In this document: positions 18,659 through 26,425 of the stretch, piece by piece
Position numbering within the stretch: position 1 is the stretch's first letter
Layout of the letters: the number at the start of each line of letters is the position of its first letter
Assembly (NCBI RefSeq): GCF_020037125.1
Contig: NZ_JAIQDG010000003.1
Location: forward strand, 62,001-126,000
Reading direction: 5' to 3'
DNA length: 64,000 nt
Source of the DNA: Myxococcus sp. RHSTA-1-4
GTDB taxonomy: Bacteria > Myxococcota > Myxococcia > Myxococcales > Myxococcaceae
Translations under genes and position numbers: made by a program
Notes under the pieces: generated by a model
What the model was told of the DNA's origin: nothing
Databases searched by the model: none
Seen by the model: the letters and a program-made list of their open reading frames with translations, nothing else

Positions 18659-20226
18659 CGGGGGCTCCCGGGGGGGGCGGGAGCCGAGGCGGGACGGGTG
18701 CGGCCCCGGGCCCACTCCCGCAGCCGGTCGATGTCGGCCGCCATCGTCACCGACAGGGGGAAGGTGTCCTGGATGGCGCGCACCAGGTGTCGCTGCTCCA
18801 GCTCCTTCCCCTCGGCGAAGGCCTCGTACAGCGCGGCGATGATGCCCTGCTCGATTTCCGCGCCGCTGAAGCCCTCGGTGAGCGTGGCCAGCTCCTCCAG
18901 GCCGAAGCCCGAGGGCTCGCGCTTCCGGCGCTTGAGGTGGATGCGGAAGATGTCCTGCCGCTCGGCGTGCCCGGGCAGGTCGATGAAGAAGATTTCGTCG
19001 AAGCGCCCCTTGCGCAGCACCTCCGGCGGCAGGCCGTCGATGCGGTTGGCGGTGGCCACCACGAACACCGGCGCCGTCTTCTCCTGGAGCCAGGTGAGCA
19101 GCGTGCCGAACACGCGCGCCGAGACGCCGCTGTCTCCCGTGCTGGAGGAGGCCACGCCCGACAGGCCCTTCTCGATTTCGTCCACCCACAGCACCACCGG
19201 CGCCACGCTCTCCGCCACGCGGATGGCCTTGCGCAGGTTCTCCTCCGAGGAGCCAATCAGCCCGCTGAAGATGCGCCCCATGTCCAGCCGCAACAGCGGC
19301 AGGTTCCAGTGCGCGGAGACGGCCTTGGCGGTGAGGCTCTTGCCGCAGCCCTGCACGCCCAGCAGCAGCAGGCCCCGGGGCTCGGGCAGGCCGAACTGGC
19401 GGGCCCGCTCCCCGAAGGCGGCGGTGCGCTGGCTCAGCCACGCCTTCAGGTTGGAGAGCCCGCCCACGTTCGCCAGGCTCTCGTCGGGCGGGTAGTACTC
19501 CAGCAGCCCGCTCTTGCGGATGACCTGCCGCTTCTCGTCCTGGATGCGCTTGATGTCATCCGAGCTCAGCTTCCCGTCGGTGGCGATGGCCTTGGCGAAG
19601 GCGTTCTCCGCCTCCGACATCGTCAGCCCGAGCGCGGCCTTGATGAGCTGGTCCGCGTGCTCCCGGGACAGCTCGACGGTGGCCTTGTTGTTCCTGCGCA
19701 CCAGCGCGACGATTTCCTTCAGCAGCTTCAGCAGGTCGTTGTACCCGGGCAGGGGCACGTCGACGACGGAGATTTCCTTCTCCAGCTCGATGGGGATGCT
19801 GAGCGCGGGGGACAGGAGGATGACGGTGGTGAAGGTGCTCTTGAGGAAGTGCGCCAGCTCCCGCAGGGCCCGCACCACCTGCTTCTCTTCCAGGTAGGGG
19901 TGGAAGTCCTTGAGCACCACCAGCGCGGGCTCGCCCAGCTTTTCAATGGCGGCCAGCGCCTCCAGGGGCGAGCGCGTGTCCTCGGGCAGGGCCGCGGCGC
20001 GCGAGTTGCCCACGTTGCGCAGGCCCCGGGTGACGGACCAGTGGAAGACGGCCTTGCCGTGCGCGCGGGCCAGCTCGGTGAGGATGGCGTCCACCCGGTG
20101 CTCCTCCCAGGAGACGAGGTAGAGGAGCGGGTAGCGGGCCCGGATGAGGACGTCGAGCTCCTCGAGCCACGGCTCGGTGGGACGGGAGGCGGGGACGGAG
20201 GGGGAGGACGACATATCGAGCATCAT
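18655..20226 (-). CDS. AAA+ ATPase, Ycf46-like
   Basis: 523 residues. The N-terminal 230 hold a degenerate first AAA-like module (LLYLVSWEEHRVDAIL, ALVVLKDFHPYL), as in Ycf46-type proteins. The C-terminal AAA+ module has Walker A GVQGCGKS (about 288-296), Walker B VVLWVDEIEKG (about 342-352), sensor-1 ATANR and arginine fingers in RKGRFDEIF. Ycf46-like proteins of cyanobacteria and bacteria are poorly understood; a role in stress or carbon signalling has been proposed. The start could be 20226 or 20223 (double ATG) or 20214. It is coupled to the downstream zinc-ribbon gene. Confidence 0.85.
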   Translation of the reverse strand: MMLDMSSSPSVPASRPTEPWLEELDVLIRARYPLLYLVSWEEHRVDAILTELARAHGKAVFHWSVTRGLRNVGNSRAAALPEDTRSPLEALAAIEKLGEPALVVLKDFHPYLEEKQVVRALRELAHFLKSTFTTVILLSPALSIPIELEKEISVVDVPLPGYNDLLKLLKEIVALVRRNNKATVELSREHADQLIKAALGLTMSEAENAFAKAIATDGKLSSDDIKRIQDEKRQVIRKSGLLEYYPPDESLANVGGLSNLKAWLSQRTAAFGERARQFGLPEPRGLLLLGVQGCGKSLTAKAVSAHWNLPLLRLDMGRIFSGLIGSSEENLRKAIRVAESVAPVVLWVDEIEKGLSGVASSSTGDSGVSARVFGTLLTWLQEKTAPVFVVATANRIDGLPPEVLRKGRFDEIFFIDLPGHAERQDIFRIHLKRRKREPSGFGLEELATLTEGFSGAEIEQGIIAALYEAFAEGKELEQRHLVRAIQDTFPLSVTMAADIDRLREWARGRTRPASAPAPPGSPR

Positions 20227-20323
20227 CTCCCAGGTGGCGCCCTGCTCATAAGCGCGTGGCGGCCGGGGCGAAAGCGGAAGGGGCCCGGACAGGCAGGCAG
20301 GCCCGGCGCGCGGGGCGCCCGCG

Positions 20324-20821
20324 TCACATCCACTTGAGCGAGAAGCGCCGCGTGCCGCCCCGGTGCGTCACCTTCGCCTCGGTGACAATCTTCCCGAAGC
20401 CCATGAGGAAGCCCCGGAAGGTGCCCAGCAGCAGCGCGCTGGGCAGGCGTGAGTGGCTCTCCAGCTCCGCCGCCAGCGGCGTGAAGGACACGGTGCGCGT
20501 GGAGTCGGACGGCGGCAGCTCCCGCACCATGGCGCGCAGCAGCGCGTCGAAGTCGCCGAACACCTTCTCCACCGAGTCGAAGCCCAGCGAGCGCGCCAGC
20601 GGGAGCGTGCGCATCGCCGAGCGCTGGGCGATGGCCTCCACCGCCCTGTCCCCCAGCGCCACCTGCAGCTCGCCCGTCATGCGGACATAGTCCTCCCACG
20701 CGTACCAGGTGTCGTCGCGCATGCTGTTGATGCGCTGCTGGTGCTGGGGGAAGCGGGACGAGGCCGCGGTCATCGAGCCGAGGATGGCCTTGAACCAGGC
20801 GCCCTGAATCTCACCGGACAT
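20324..20821 (-). CDS. Conserved hypothetical protein, about 165 aa
   Basis: 165 residues. The ATG at 20821 is chosen because GGAGG lies 7 nt upstream; the frame extends farther but without a site. No signal peptide or membrane segment. Mostly helical N-terminus, then beta-rich end (TRRFSLKW). General length and pattern recall the small DUF2378/TIGR02265-like proteins that are multi-copy in myxobacteria, but the match is weak and I do not assign it. The 97 bp before the AAA+ gene allow co-transcription. Confidence 0.6.
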   Translation of the reverse strand: MSGEIQGAWFKAILGSMTAASSRFPQHQQRINSMRDDTWYAWEDYVRMTGELQVALGDRAVEAIAQRSAMRTLPLARSLGFDSVEKVFGDFDALLRAMVRELPPSDSTRTVSFTPLAAELESHSRLPSALLLGTFRGFLMGFGKIVTEAKVTHRGGTRRFSLKWM

Positions 20822-21051
20822 ACGAGGCTCCTCCCTCGGTGACGCGGACGGCGGCCCCCGGCGGGTCCTCGCGGGCCGGGACGCTGGAGGCTCCCGACAC
20901 TCCACGCCCTGGGGCCTTCGCCGGCCATCGGCCCGGCGGCCGCGCGTGAAGGGGCAGACGCTCCGGCCGCTCCCGCGCGGGACTTCCGTCGCCAGGTGGA
21001 TGGTGCAGCCGTGGGGAGCCGGACATCGGAGCGCCTGTCACGACTTCCAGG

Positions 21052-22440
21052 CTACACGGGAAGGCGTACCTGCACACGCGTGCCGCCCGGCTCGGACAGC
21101 ACGCGGAGGTCGCCGCCGTGCCGCTCGATGATGCGGCGGCTGATGTCCAGGCCCAGGCCCGCCGCGTGGGGTTTCGTGCTGAAGAAGGGCTCGAAGAGGC
21201 GCGGCATCAGGTCCTTCGGAATCCCCGGCCCGTTGTCCGCCACCTCCACCACCACCCGCGAGGGCTCGGCCCAGGTGCGCAGCCGCAGGCGCCCGCCGCC
21301 CTCGCCCATGGCCTGGAGCGCGTTGAGCACCAGCTGCGTCCACACCTCTTCCAGCGCGCCGCCCTCCGCCTTCAGCCGCGGCAGGCTCCGCTCGTACTCG
21401 CGCTCCACGGTGAGGCGGCCGCCGGTCAGCCGGTGGCCCAGCACGGCCAGCGTGGCCTCCAGGCCGTCGTGCACGTCCACGTCCTCCGCGGGGGCCGGGT
21501 CCAGGAAGCTGTACGTCTTCAGCGCGTCCACCAGCGCGGAGACGCGCGCCGTGCCTCGCTCCACCTCGGCCAGCAGCACGTCGCCCGTCACCGCTGCCAC
21601 CAGCCACGCGAGCACGTCGCCCAGCAGCGCCGTGCCCACCCGCGTCGACACCGACTCCAGCCAGGGCACGTCCAGCCCCGAGGCCACGAGCACGGGCGCC
21701 GCCTCCCACGCGTCCGCCACCCCGCGCGACTCCAGCCAGGAGCCCATCGCCTCCTCGCGCTCGGCCCGTGCCATGGGCTCCAGCGGAGGGGAGGTCCTTC
21801 CACGCTCGGCGGCCTCCCGGGGCAGGGCGAGCAGGGCCCCGCGCTGTGCCGAGCTCAGCCCGTGCTCGCCGAGCGCCATGGCCCGCGCCGACACCGTCCG
21901 CAACGTCTCGCGCAGCCGCGCCGCGCTCCGGCGCGCCGCCGAGGCGGGATTGTCCAGCTCACCGCCCAGTCCCGCCACGAGCTGGCCCACGGGCAGCAGC
22001 GCCGCCTGCTGCCGGGAGTCCACCTCGTTCGGCGCGGAGCGCTGCGAGGCCACCTCCATCAGCCCCCGGCTCAGCACCGGCGCCACGCGCAGCAGCTCCC
22101 AGAAGGTGGCCGGCTCCAGCCGGAACAGCCGCACGTCCGTCACCGCGTGGCCCGTGGAGGGGTGGGGCGAGTTGAGGAAGAGGATGAGCTCGCCGAAGAG
22201 GTCGCCCGCCTCCAGCGTGTCGGCGTGCACCTCCTGCGTGCCCACGCGGCGCGTCCACTCCGTGCGCCCCTCCAGGATGACGGACAGCCCGTCCGCCGGG
22301 TCTCCCTGCGCGGCGATGCGCGTGCCCGCCGCGAAGTGGAGCTGCCGGCCATGCCGGGCCATCCACTGAAGTTGCTCGCCGGTGAGCCGGGCGAACAGCG
22401 GCACCCGGCGCAGCGCTGTGACGATGTCCTCGCTCTCCAT
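21052..22440 (-). CDS. Cyclic-nucleotide-binding histidine-kinase-like protein lacking the phospho-acceptor His
   Basis: 462 residues. A cyclic-nucleotide-binding domain at about 8-125 (PLFARLTGEQLQWM, GDLFGELILF), a helical middle, and a C-terminal HATPase_c domain (N-box LVLNALQAM, DNGPGIP, FEPFFSTK, GLGLDISR). In this family the DHp helix normally reads AHELNNPxAA. Here it reads GGELDNPASAA: Gly160 (codon 21961-21963) takes the place of His. The ATP lid and glycine boxes are intact, so the protein may bind ATP without classical autophosphorylation, or phosphorylate in trans. No receiver or regulator gene adjoins it. Confidence 0.85.
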   Translation of the reverse strand: MESEDIVTALRRVPLFARLTGEQLQWMARHGRQLHFAAGTRIAAQGDPADGLSVILEGRTEWTRRVGTQEVHADTLEAGDLFGELILFLNSPHPSTGHAVTDVRLFRLEPATFWELLRVAPVLSRGLMEVASQRSAPNEVDSRQQAALLPVGQLVAGLGGELDNPASAARRSAARLRETLRTVSARAMALGEHGLSSAQRGALLALPREAAERGRTSPPLEPMARAEREEAMGSWLESRGVADAWEAAPVLVASGLDVPWLESVSTRVGTALLGDVLAWLVAAVTGDVLLAEVERGTARVSALVDALKTYSFLDPAPAEDVDVHDGLEATLAVLGHRLTGGRLTVEREYERSLPRLKAEGGALEEVWTQLVLNALQAMGEGGGRLRLRTWAEPSRVVVEVADNGPGIPKDLMPRLFEPFFSTKPHAAGLGLDISRRIIERHGGDLRVLSEPGGTRVQVRLPV

Positions 22441-22530
22441 ACGCTCCCGCTGCCGCCTTTCCCCGGGAGGGTGTCCATCTCCCAGTCACTCGTGCCCGCC
22501 CGGGAGGAGGGCCGCCCGGCCACCCACCTT

Positions 22531-24240
22531 CTACCGCAACGGCTGCCGCTCCAGCGCCCGGGCGAAGGCATCCGTCCGGTGCCCGGCCACGCACACCGGC
22601 AGCCCCTCCAGCATGCCGCAGCGCGCGCCCTCCCGGAGGAAGGACGCGAGGTGCTCCGGCGCCACCACGTAGGCCGTGTCCGCGTCCACCCCACCGGGCC
22701 GCAGCGGGGCATTGCACTCCCTCGCCAGCTCCGGCGGCGTGCGCGACGCATAGCCGCTGTTGAAGGTGAGCTCCAGCCGGTAGGCGAGGTAGCCCAGCGC
22801 GTTCACCACCGGCTCGTCGTAGCGGCACACCCACTGGACGTGCGGCGGGAAGAGGGCGAGGTGCTGGTAGGGGCCCTTCAGCTCCGCCCACTCGGGGGCC
22901 TGGAGCCGGCGGAACGGGGTGGGCCGGTGCAGCGGGCTGCGCTGCGCGCGCCAGTCGTACGCCTGCACCGCCACCGCCACCACCAGCGCCGCCGTGCCGG
23001 CCCACGCCCGCTCGCGCCACAGCCGCAGCCACAGCAGCACGGCCCCGGCCACCAGCAGGTAGCACAGCGGCCACACGAAGCGCCCGGACGAGCGGAACGC
23101 CGCCGTCAGCCGGGAGAAGGGCTCGTACAGCGCGCCCAGGTCCGCCACCTGCCGGCCCATCCACGTCACGCGCCAGGACAGCGCGTAGATGGCCATCAGC
23201 AGCACCACCACCGCCAGCGGCACCCCGCGGCGCCAGGGCACGGCGCGCAGCGCGCGGAAGCGCACCGCCGAGGACGCCAGCGCGAGCGCCAGCAGCAGCA
23301 GCGCGCCGGCGCCCAGGTAGCCGAAGCCCTCGCCCTGTCTCGGCGCGGCCCTCAGGTCGGGCAGGAGCCGGGACCAGCCCATGGGGTTGAACAGCGTGGC
23401 CAGGTCCGCGGAGAAGTCGCCGAAGCCCTCCGCGCCCAGCCCGCTGCCGCCGAAGTAGCCGAAGAGGGCGAAGACGAGCACGTCCAGCAGCACCACGCCC
23501 ACTGCCGCCACCATGGCCGCGCCCCACCCGAGCACCCGGCCGAGTGCCAACCGCACGGCCAGTGCCACGGCGAGCGGCGCCAGCATGGCCACGAGGTACG
23601 GGTGCGTGCCCGCGCCCACGGCGTTGAAGAGGGCGGCCAGGGCGAGCGTCCGCCTCGCGGCGCCGGCCTCCGGTGCGTCACGCAGGTGGAGCCACAGCAT
23701 GGCCACCAGCAGCCAGTGCGCGCACAGCGTCGGGTGGCCGAAGCGCGCCGCCATGGGCGGGGCCAGCGCGAAGAGCAGGCCTCCCAGCACCTGGTGCTCC
23801 GGGCGCGATGACACCTCGCGCACCAGCCGCGCGCCGAAGTACCCCATCAGCGCGAAGCACAGCCCGAGCCACAGTCCCGTGTATTGGAAGTCCGCCGGCA
23901 GCAGCGCCTCGAAGGGCTTGAGCAGCACCGCCACCAGCGGGTTGCCGTCCGTGAGCGCCACGGACGTGCCGTAGGGGTGGAGCTGGTTGGGCGAGGCCGA
24001 CAGCGGCAGGCCCCACGGGGCATTGCGGTAGAAGAGCCAGCCGAAGATGTGGCCCGCCCAGTCCTCGCGCATCATCCAGTCGATGCGCGTGGGCGGCAGC
24101 ACCTTCCCGCCGCCCAGCCACAGGAACCAGCCCAGCCCACCGAGCGCGGCCACCCAGGGCGCAAGCCGGCTCGCGCGAGAGGGCGTCGAGGCGGTGGTGG
24201 GGGCGGGCTCCATCAGCGCCGGCGGACTCAGGTTCGACAT
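22531..24240 (-). CDS. Polytopic membrane protein, DUF6311-like
   Basis: 569 residues from ATG 24240 (SNLSPPALMEP). About ten or eleven membrane helices between residues 28 and 440, a first extracytoplasmic loop with acidic and aromatic residues (RIDWMMREDWAGHIFGW), and a soluble C-terminal domain of about 125 residues. The layout fits a GT-C-type glycosyltransferase-like fold, and the sequence resembles DUF6311 proteins of unknown function (from memory). The tail (VDADTAYVVAPEHLASFL) is the kind of domain seen after such membrane parts. No partner gene helps to name a substrate. Confidence 0.7.
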   Translation of the reverse strand: MSNLSPPALMEPAPTTASTPSRASRLAPWVAALGGLGWFLWLGGGKVLPPTRIDWMMREDWAGHIFGWLFYRNAPWGLPLSASPNQLHPYGTSVALTDGNPLVAVLLKPFEALLPADFQYTGLWLGLCFALMGYFGARLVREVSSRPEHQVLGGLLFALAPPMAARFGHPTLCAHWLLVAMLWLHLRDAPEAGAARRTLALAALFNAVGAGTHPYLVAMLAPLAVALAVRLALGRVLGWGAAMVAAVGVVLLDVLVFALFGYFGGSGLGAEGFGDFSADLATLFNPMGWSRLLPDLRAAPRQGEGFGYLGAGALLLLALALASSAVRFRALRAVPWRRGVPLAVVVLLMAIYALSWRVTWMGRQVADLGALYEPFSRLTAAFRSSGRFVWPLCYLLVAGAVLLWLRLWRERAWAGTAALVVAVAVQAYDWRAQRSPLHRPTPFRRLQAPEWAELKGPYQHLALFPPHVQWVCRYDEPVVNALGYLAYRLELTFNSGYASRTPPELARECNAPLRPGGVDADTAYVVAPEHLASFLREGARCGMLEGLPVCVAGHRTDAFARALERQPLR

Positions 24241-24357
24241 GACGGCCTTGGCACGGCCGGCACTGTAGGGCCGCGCTTCCGGCACGGGCAAGCGTGGAGG
24301 CCGGGCCTCCACGTATCCGCCGGGCTCATGTGCCCGCCGCCCGGTCAGTCGAGGGCG

Positions 24358-26385
24358 CTACGGTCCGCAGGCCGTCTCCGCGTTGCGCGCGATGTCGAGG
24401 TCCTCGGCGCGCCCGGTGTACACGCTGCTCGCGAGTGTCGTGGCCAGGCACCCGGGGAGCTTCGGATTGTCCGTGGCGATGAAGTAGGTGCCCACCCGGA
24501 CGAGTCCGCTCAGGCCCAGCTGCGTCAGCTCGGGGTTCTCCTTCACGAGCAGGCCATCCAGCTCGCGCAGGCCGCTGAAGGGAGACAGGCTCGTCAGCGC
24601 GGGGCTGCGCGTCACGTGCAGTCCTTCCAGGCGCAGCAGCCTGCCGAAGGCCGACAGGTCGGTCAGCAGCGTGTTGTCGCTGAGCTCGAGGATGCCCCCC
24701 ACGCTCACCAGGAGGGGGAACTCCATCACGGCCGTCAGCTTCGGGCTGTTGGAGATGCCGAAGTCCTTGTCCACGGACTTGAGGGACAACATCGGCCCCA
24801 CCGTCGCCAGCGAGGCGTTGCCGTTGATGATGATGGAGCCCGCGCGGGAGAGGAAGGAGGTCCCGAAGTCCTGGAGGCTGTCGTTGCCAATCACCTGGAG
24901 GGCGCCGCCAACGCTATGCAGGCTCCACAGCCCCGAGCTGCTCGGCAGCGCGTCGTTGTCGGAGATGAGGAAGTCTCCGCCGACGGTCGTCAGCACATTC
25001 AGTCCCTCGAGCGAGGTGAGCGCATCGTTGTTGAAGAGCTGTACCGTGCCGCCCACCGTGCGCAGGTGGGTGAAGGGCAGCGTTTGCAGGGTGGGATTTC
25101 CCCAGATGCTCAGGGTGCCCGAGAGCTCCTCGAGGTACGGGAACCGGTCCCCTCCCATCAGGAGCGCGTTCTCGGTCACCGTGAAGCTGCCGCGCGGGGA
25201 CACGGCGGCCAGCCCGAACAGCGTCTGGAGCTTCGGGTTGGTGCTCAGTCCCAGGTTGGTGCCCACATGGACCGCGTGCTCCGGAGCCGGGCCGGCCGGA
25301 CCGATGGTCAGCAGCTCGAGGTTGTCGTTGTAGCCCACGAACAGGGCCTCTCCCACGGAGCGCAGGCCCATCAGCTCCACGCGCGTCAGGGCGGCGTTGC
25401 TGGTGATGCTCAGCGAGCCCTCCACCGATACGAGGCCGGGGAGCACCACCTCCGTGAGCTGCGTGTTGGTGATGGTGAGCCCGCCCCGGATGTGGGAGAT
25501 GGCCCCGAGCGCCGCGAAGTCCGCCGCATCCTGCACGAGGTACGAGCCGTCATAGGTGGACGTGGGCTGGCACACGTAGGCGGTGCCGAGCACCTCGTTG
25601 CTGTCGAACACGCCGTCCCCGTTCATGTCCCTGCCGGCCTCCACCGCGATGCCGCCCATGGGGCAGCGCGTGCCCGCCGGCTCCGGCCGCTGGCGCACCC
25701 GGACCAGGGCGGGGTCCACGCAGACGCGGGTGGAGGCTCGTGCCTCCTCGTCGTCGAACACCCCGTCGCGGTCCAGGTCCAGGGCCGCGTCGACGATGGA
25801 GCTGGTCTGCTGGCAGACGAAGGGGGCCCTCGTGAGCAGGCGCACCCGCGTCAGCACCGGCGCCGGCTCCGAGCAGCCATACACCTCGCGCGTGATTTCC
25901 GCGTCCCCCAGCAGCCCGTCTCCGTTCAGGTCCTTCCCGGCGTGGGACACGACGCCGCCATTCGGGCAGTGCTCTCCCGGGGGCACCTGCCGCGTGCGCA
26001 CCAGCACGTCCGGGACGGCGGTGGCGCAGACATACTCGGTGGCCGTCACCTCGGCGTCGTCGAGCTCGCCGTCCCCATCCAGGTCCGGGCCGGTCCGCAC
26101 CGCCTGCCCGCCATGCTCGCAGTGGGCCCCCGCCGCCTCGGGCTGGCTGTACGCGAGCGCCGTGGTGCAGGCGTACTCGGTGTTCGTCACCTCGCTGTCG
26201 TCGAGCACGCCGTTCTCATCGAGGTCCAGGCCGGACAGCACCGCCTGCCCGCCATGTGGGCAGTGGGCGCCGGCGGGCTCCGGGGCCAGGCGCGTGAGCG
26301 CCGGGTGCTGCTTCACGAGCTTCTCCAGCTCGATGCCGTTGCAGCCGGCCGCCAACGCGAACACCGCCATCCAGGTCCAGCGCAT
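24358..26385 (-). CDS. DUF7151 / receptor-L-like lipoprotein, copy 3 of a tandem triplet
   Basis: 675 residues. Lipobox LAAGC (Cys 15) after a short signal peptide, so an outer-membrane or surface lipoprotein. Five DUF7151-type units of about 48 residues (AGxHCPHGGxAVxxGxDLDxDGxLDDxEVTxTEYxC) at about 30-275, acidic and likely calcium-binding. Then about 380 residues of leucine-rich, receptor-L-type beta-helix repeats (hxxhxxNxxLxxLxxhxxL). The start at 26385 has GGAGG 8 nt upstream. Last gene of the sigma/anti-sigma/caspase operon. It shares a 172-bp almost identical block with copy 2. Confidence 0.85.
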   Translation of the reverse strand: MRWTWMAVFALAAGCNGIELEKLVKQHPALTRLAPEPAGAHCPHGGQAVLSGLDLDENGVLDDSEVTNTEYACTTALAYSQPEAAGAHCEHGGQAVRTGPDLDGDGELDDAEVTATEYVCATAVPDVLVRTRQVPPGEHCPNGGVVSHAGKDLNGDGLLGDAEITREVYGCSEPAPVLTRVRLLTRAPFVCQQTSSIVDAALDLDRDGVFDDEEARASTRVCVDPALVRVRQRPEPAGTRCPMGGIAVEAGRDMNGDGVFDSNEVLGTAYVCQPTSTYDGSYLVQDAADFAALGAISHIRGGLTITNTQLTEVVLPGLVSVEGSLSITSNAALTRVELMGLRSVGEALFVGYNDNLELLTIGPAGPAPEHAVHVGTNLGLSTNPKLQTLFGLAAVSPRGSFTVTENALLMGGDRFPYLEELSGTLSIWGNPTLQTLPFTHLRTVGGTVQLFNNDALTSLEGLNVLTTVGGDFLISDNDALPSSSGLWSLHSVGGALQVIGNDSLQDFGTSFLSRAGSIIINGNASLATVGPMLSLKSVDKDFGISNSPKLTAVMEFPLLVSVGGILELSDNTLLTDLSAFGRLLRLEGLHVTRSPALTSLSPFSGLRELDGLLVKENPELTQLGLSGLVRVGTYFIATDNPKLPGCLATTLASSVYTGRAEDLDIARNAETACGP
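25994..26165. repeat. Direct repeat, copy A (172 bp)
   Basis: Identical to 28068-28239 except for four bases by eye (about 98%), while the flanks diverge much more. It encodes one DUF7151 unit and its edges. Such a sharp island of identity between paralogues points to recent gene conversion or unequal crossing-over. Confidence 0.85.
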
Positions 26386-26425
26386 GGTGCAGTTCCTCCG
26401 GGGCAGGTCGTGCCGGCCCCGTCCT

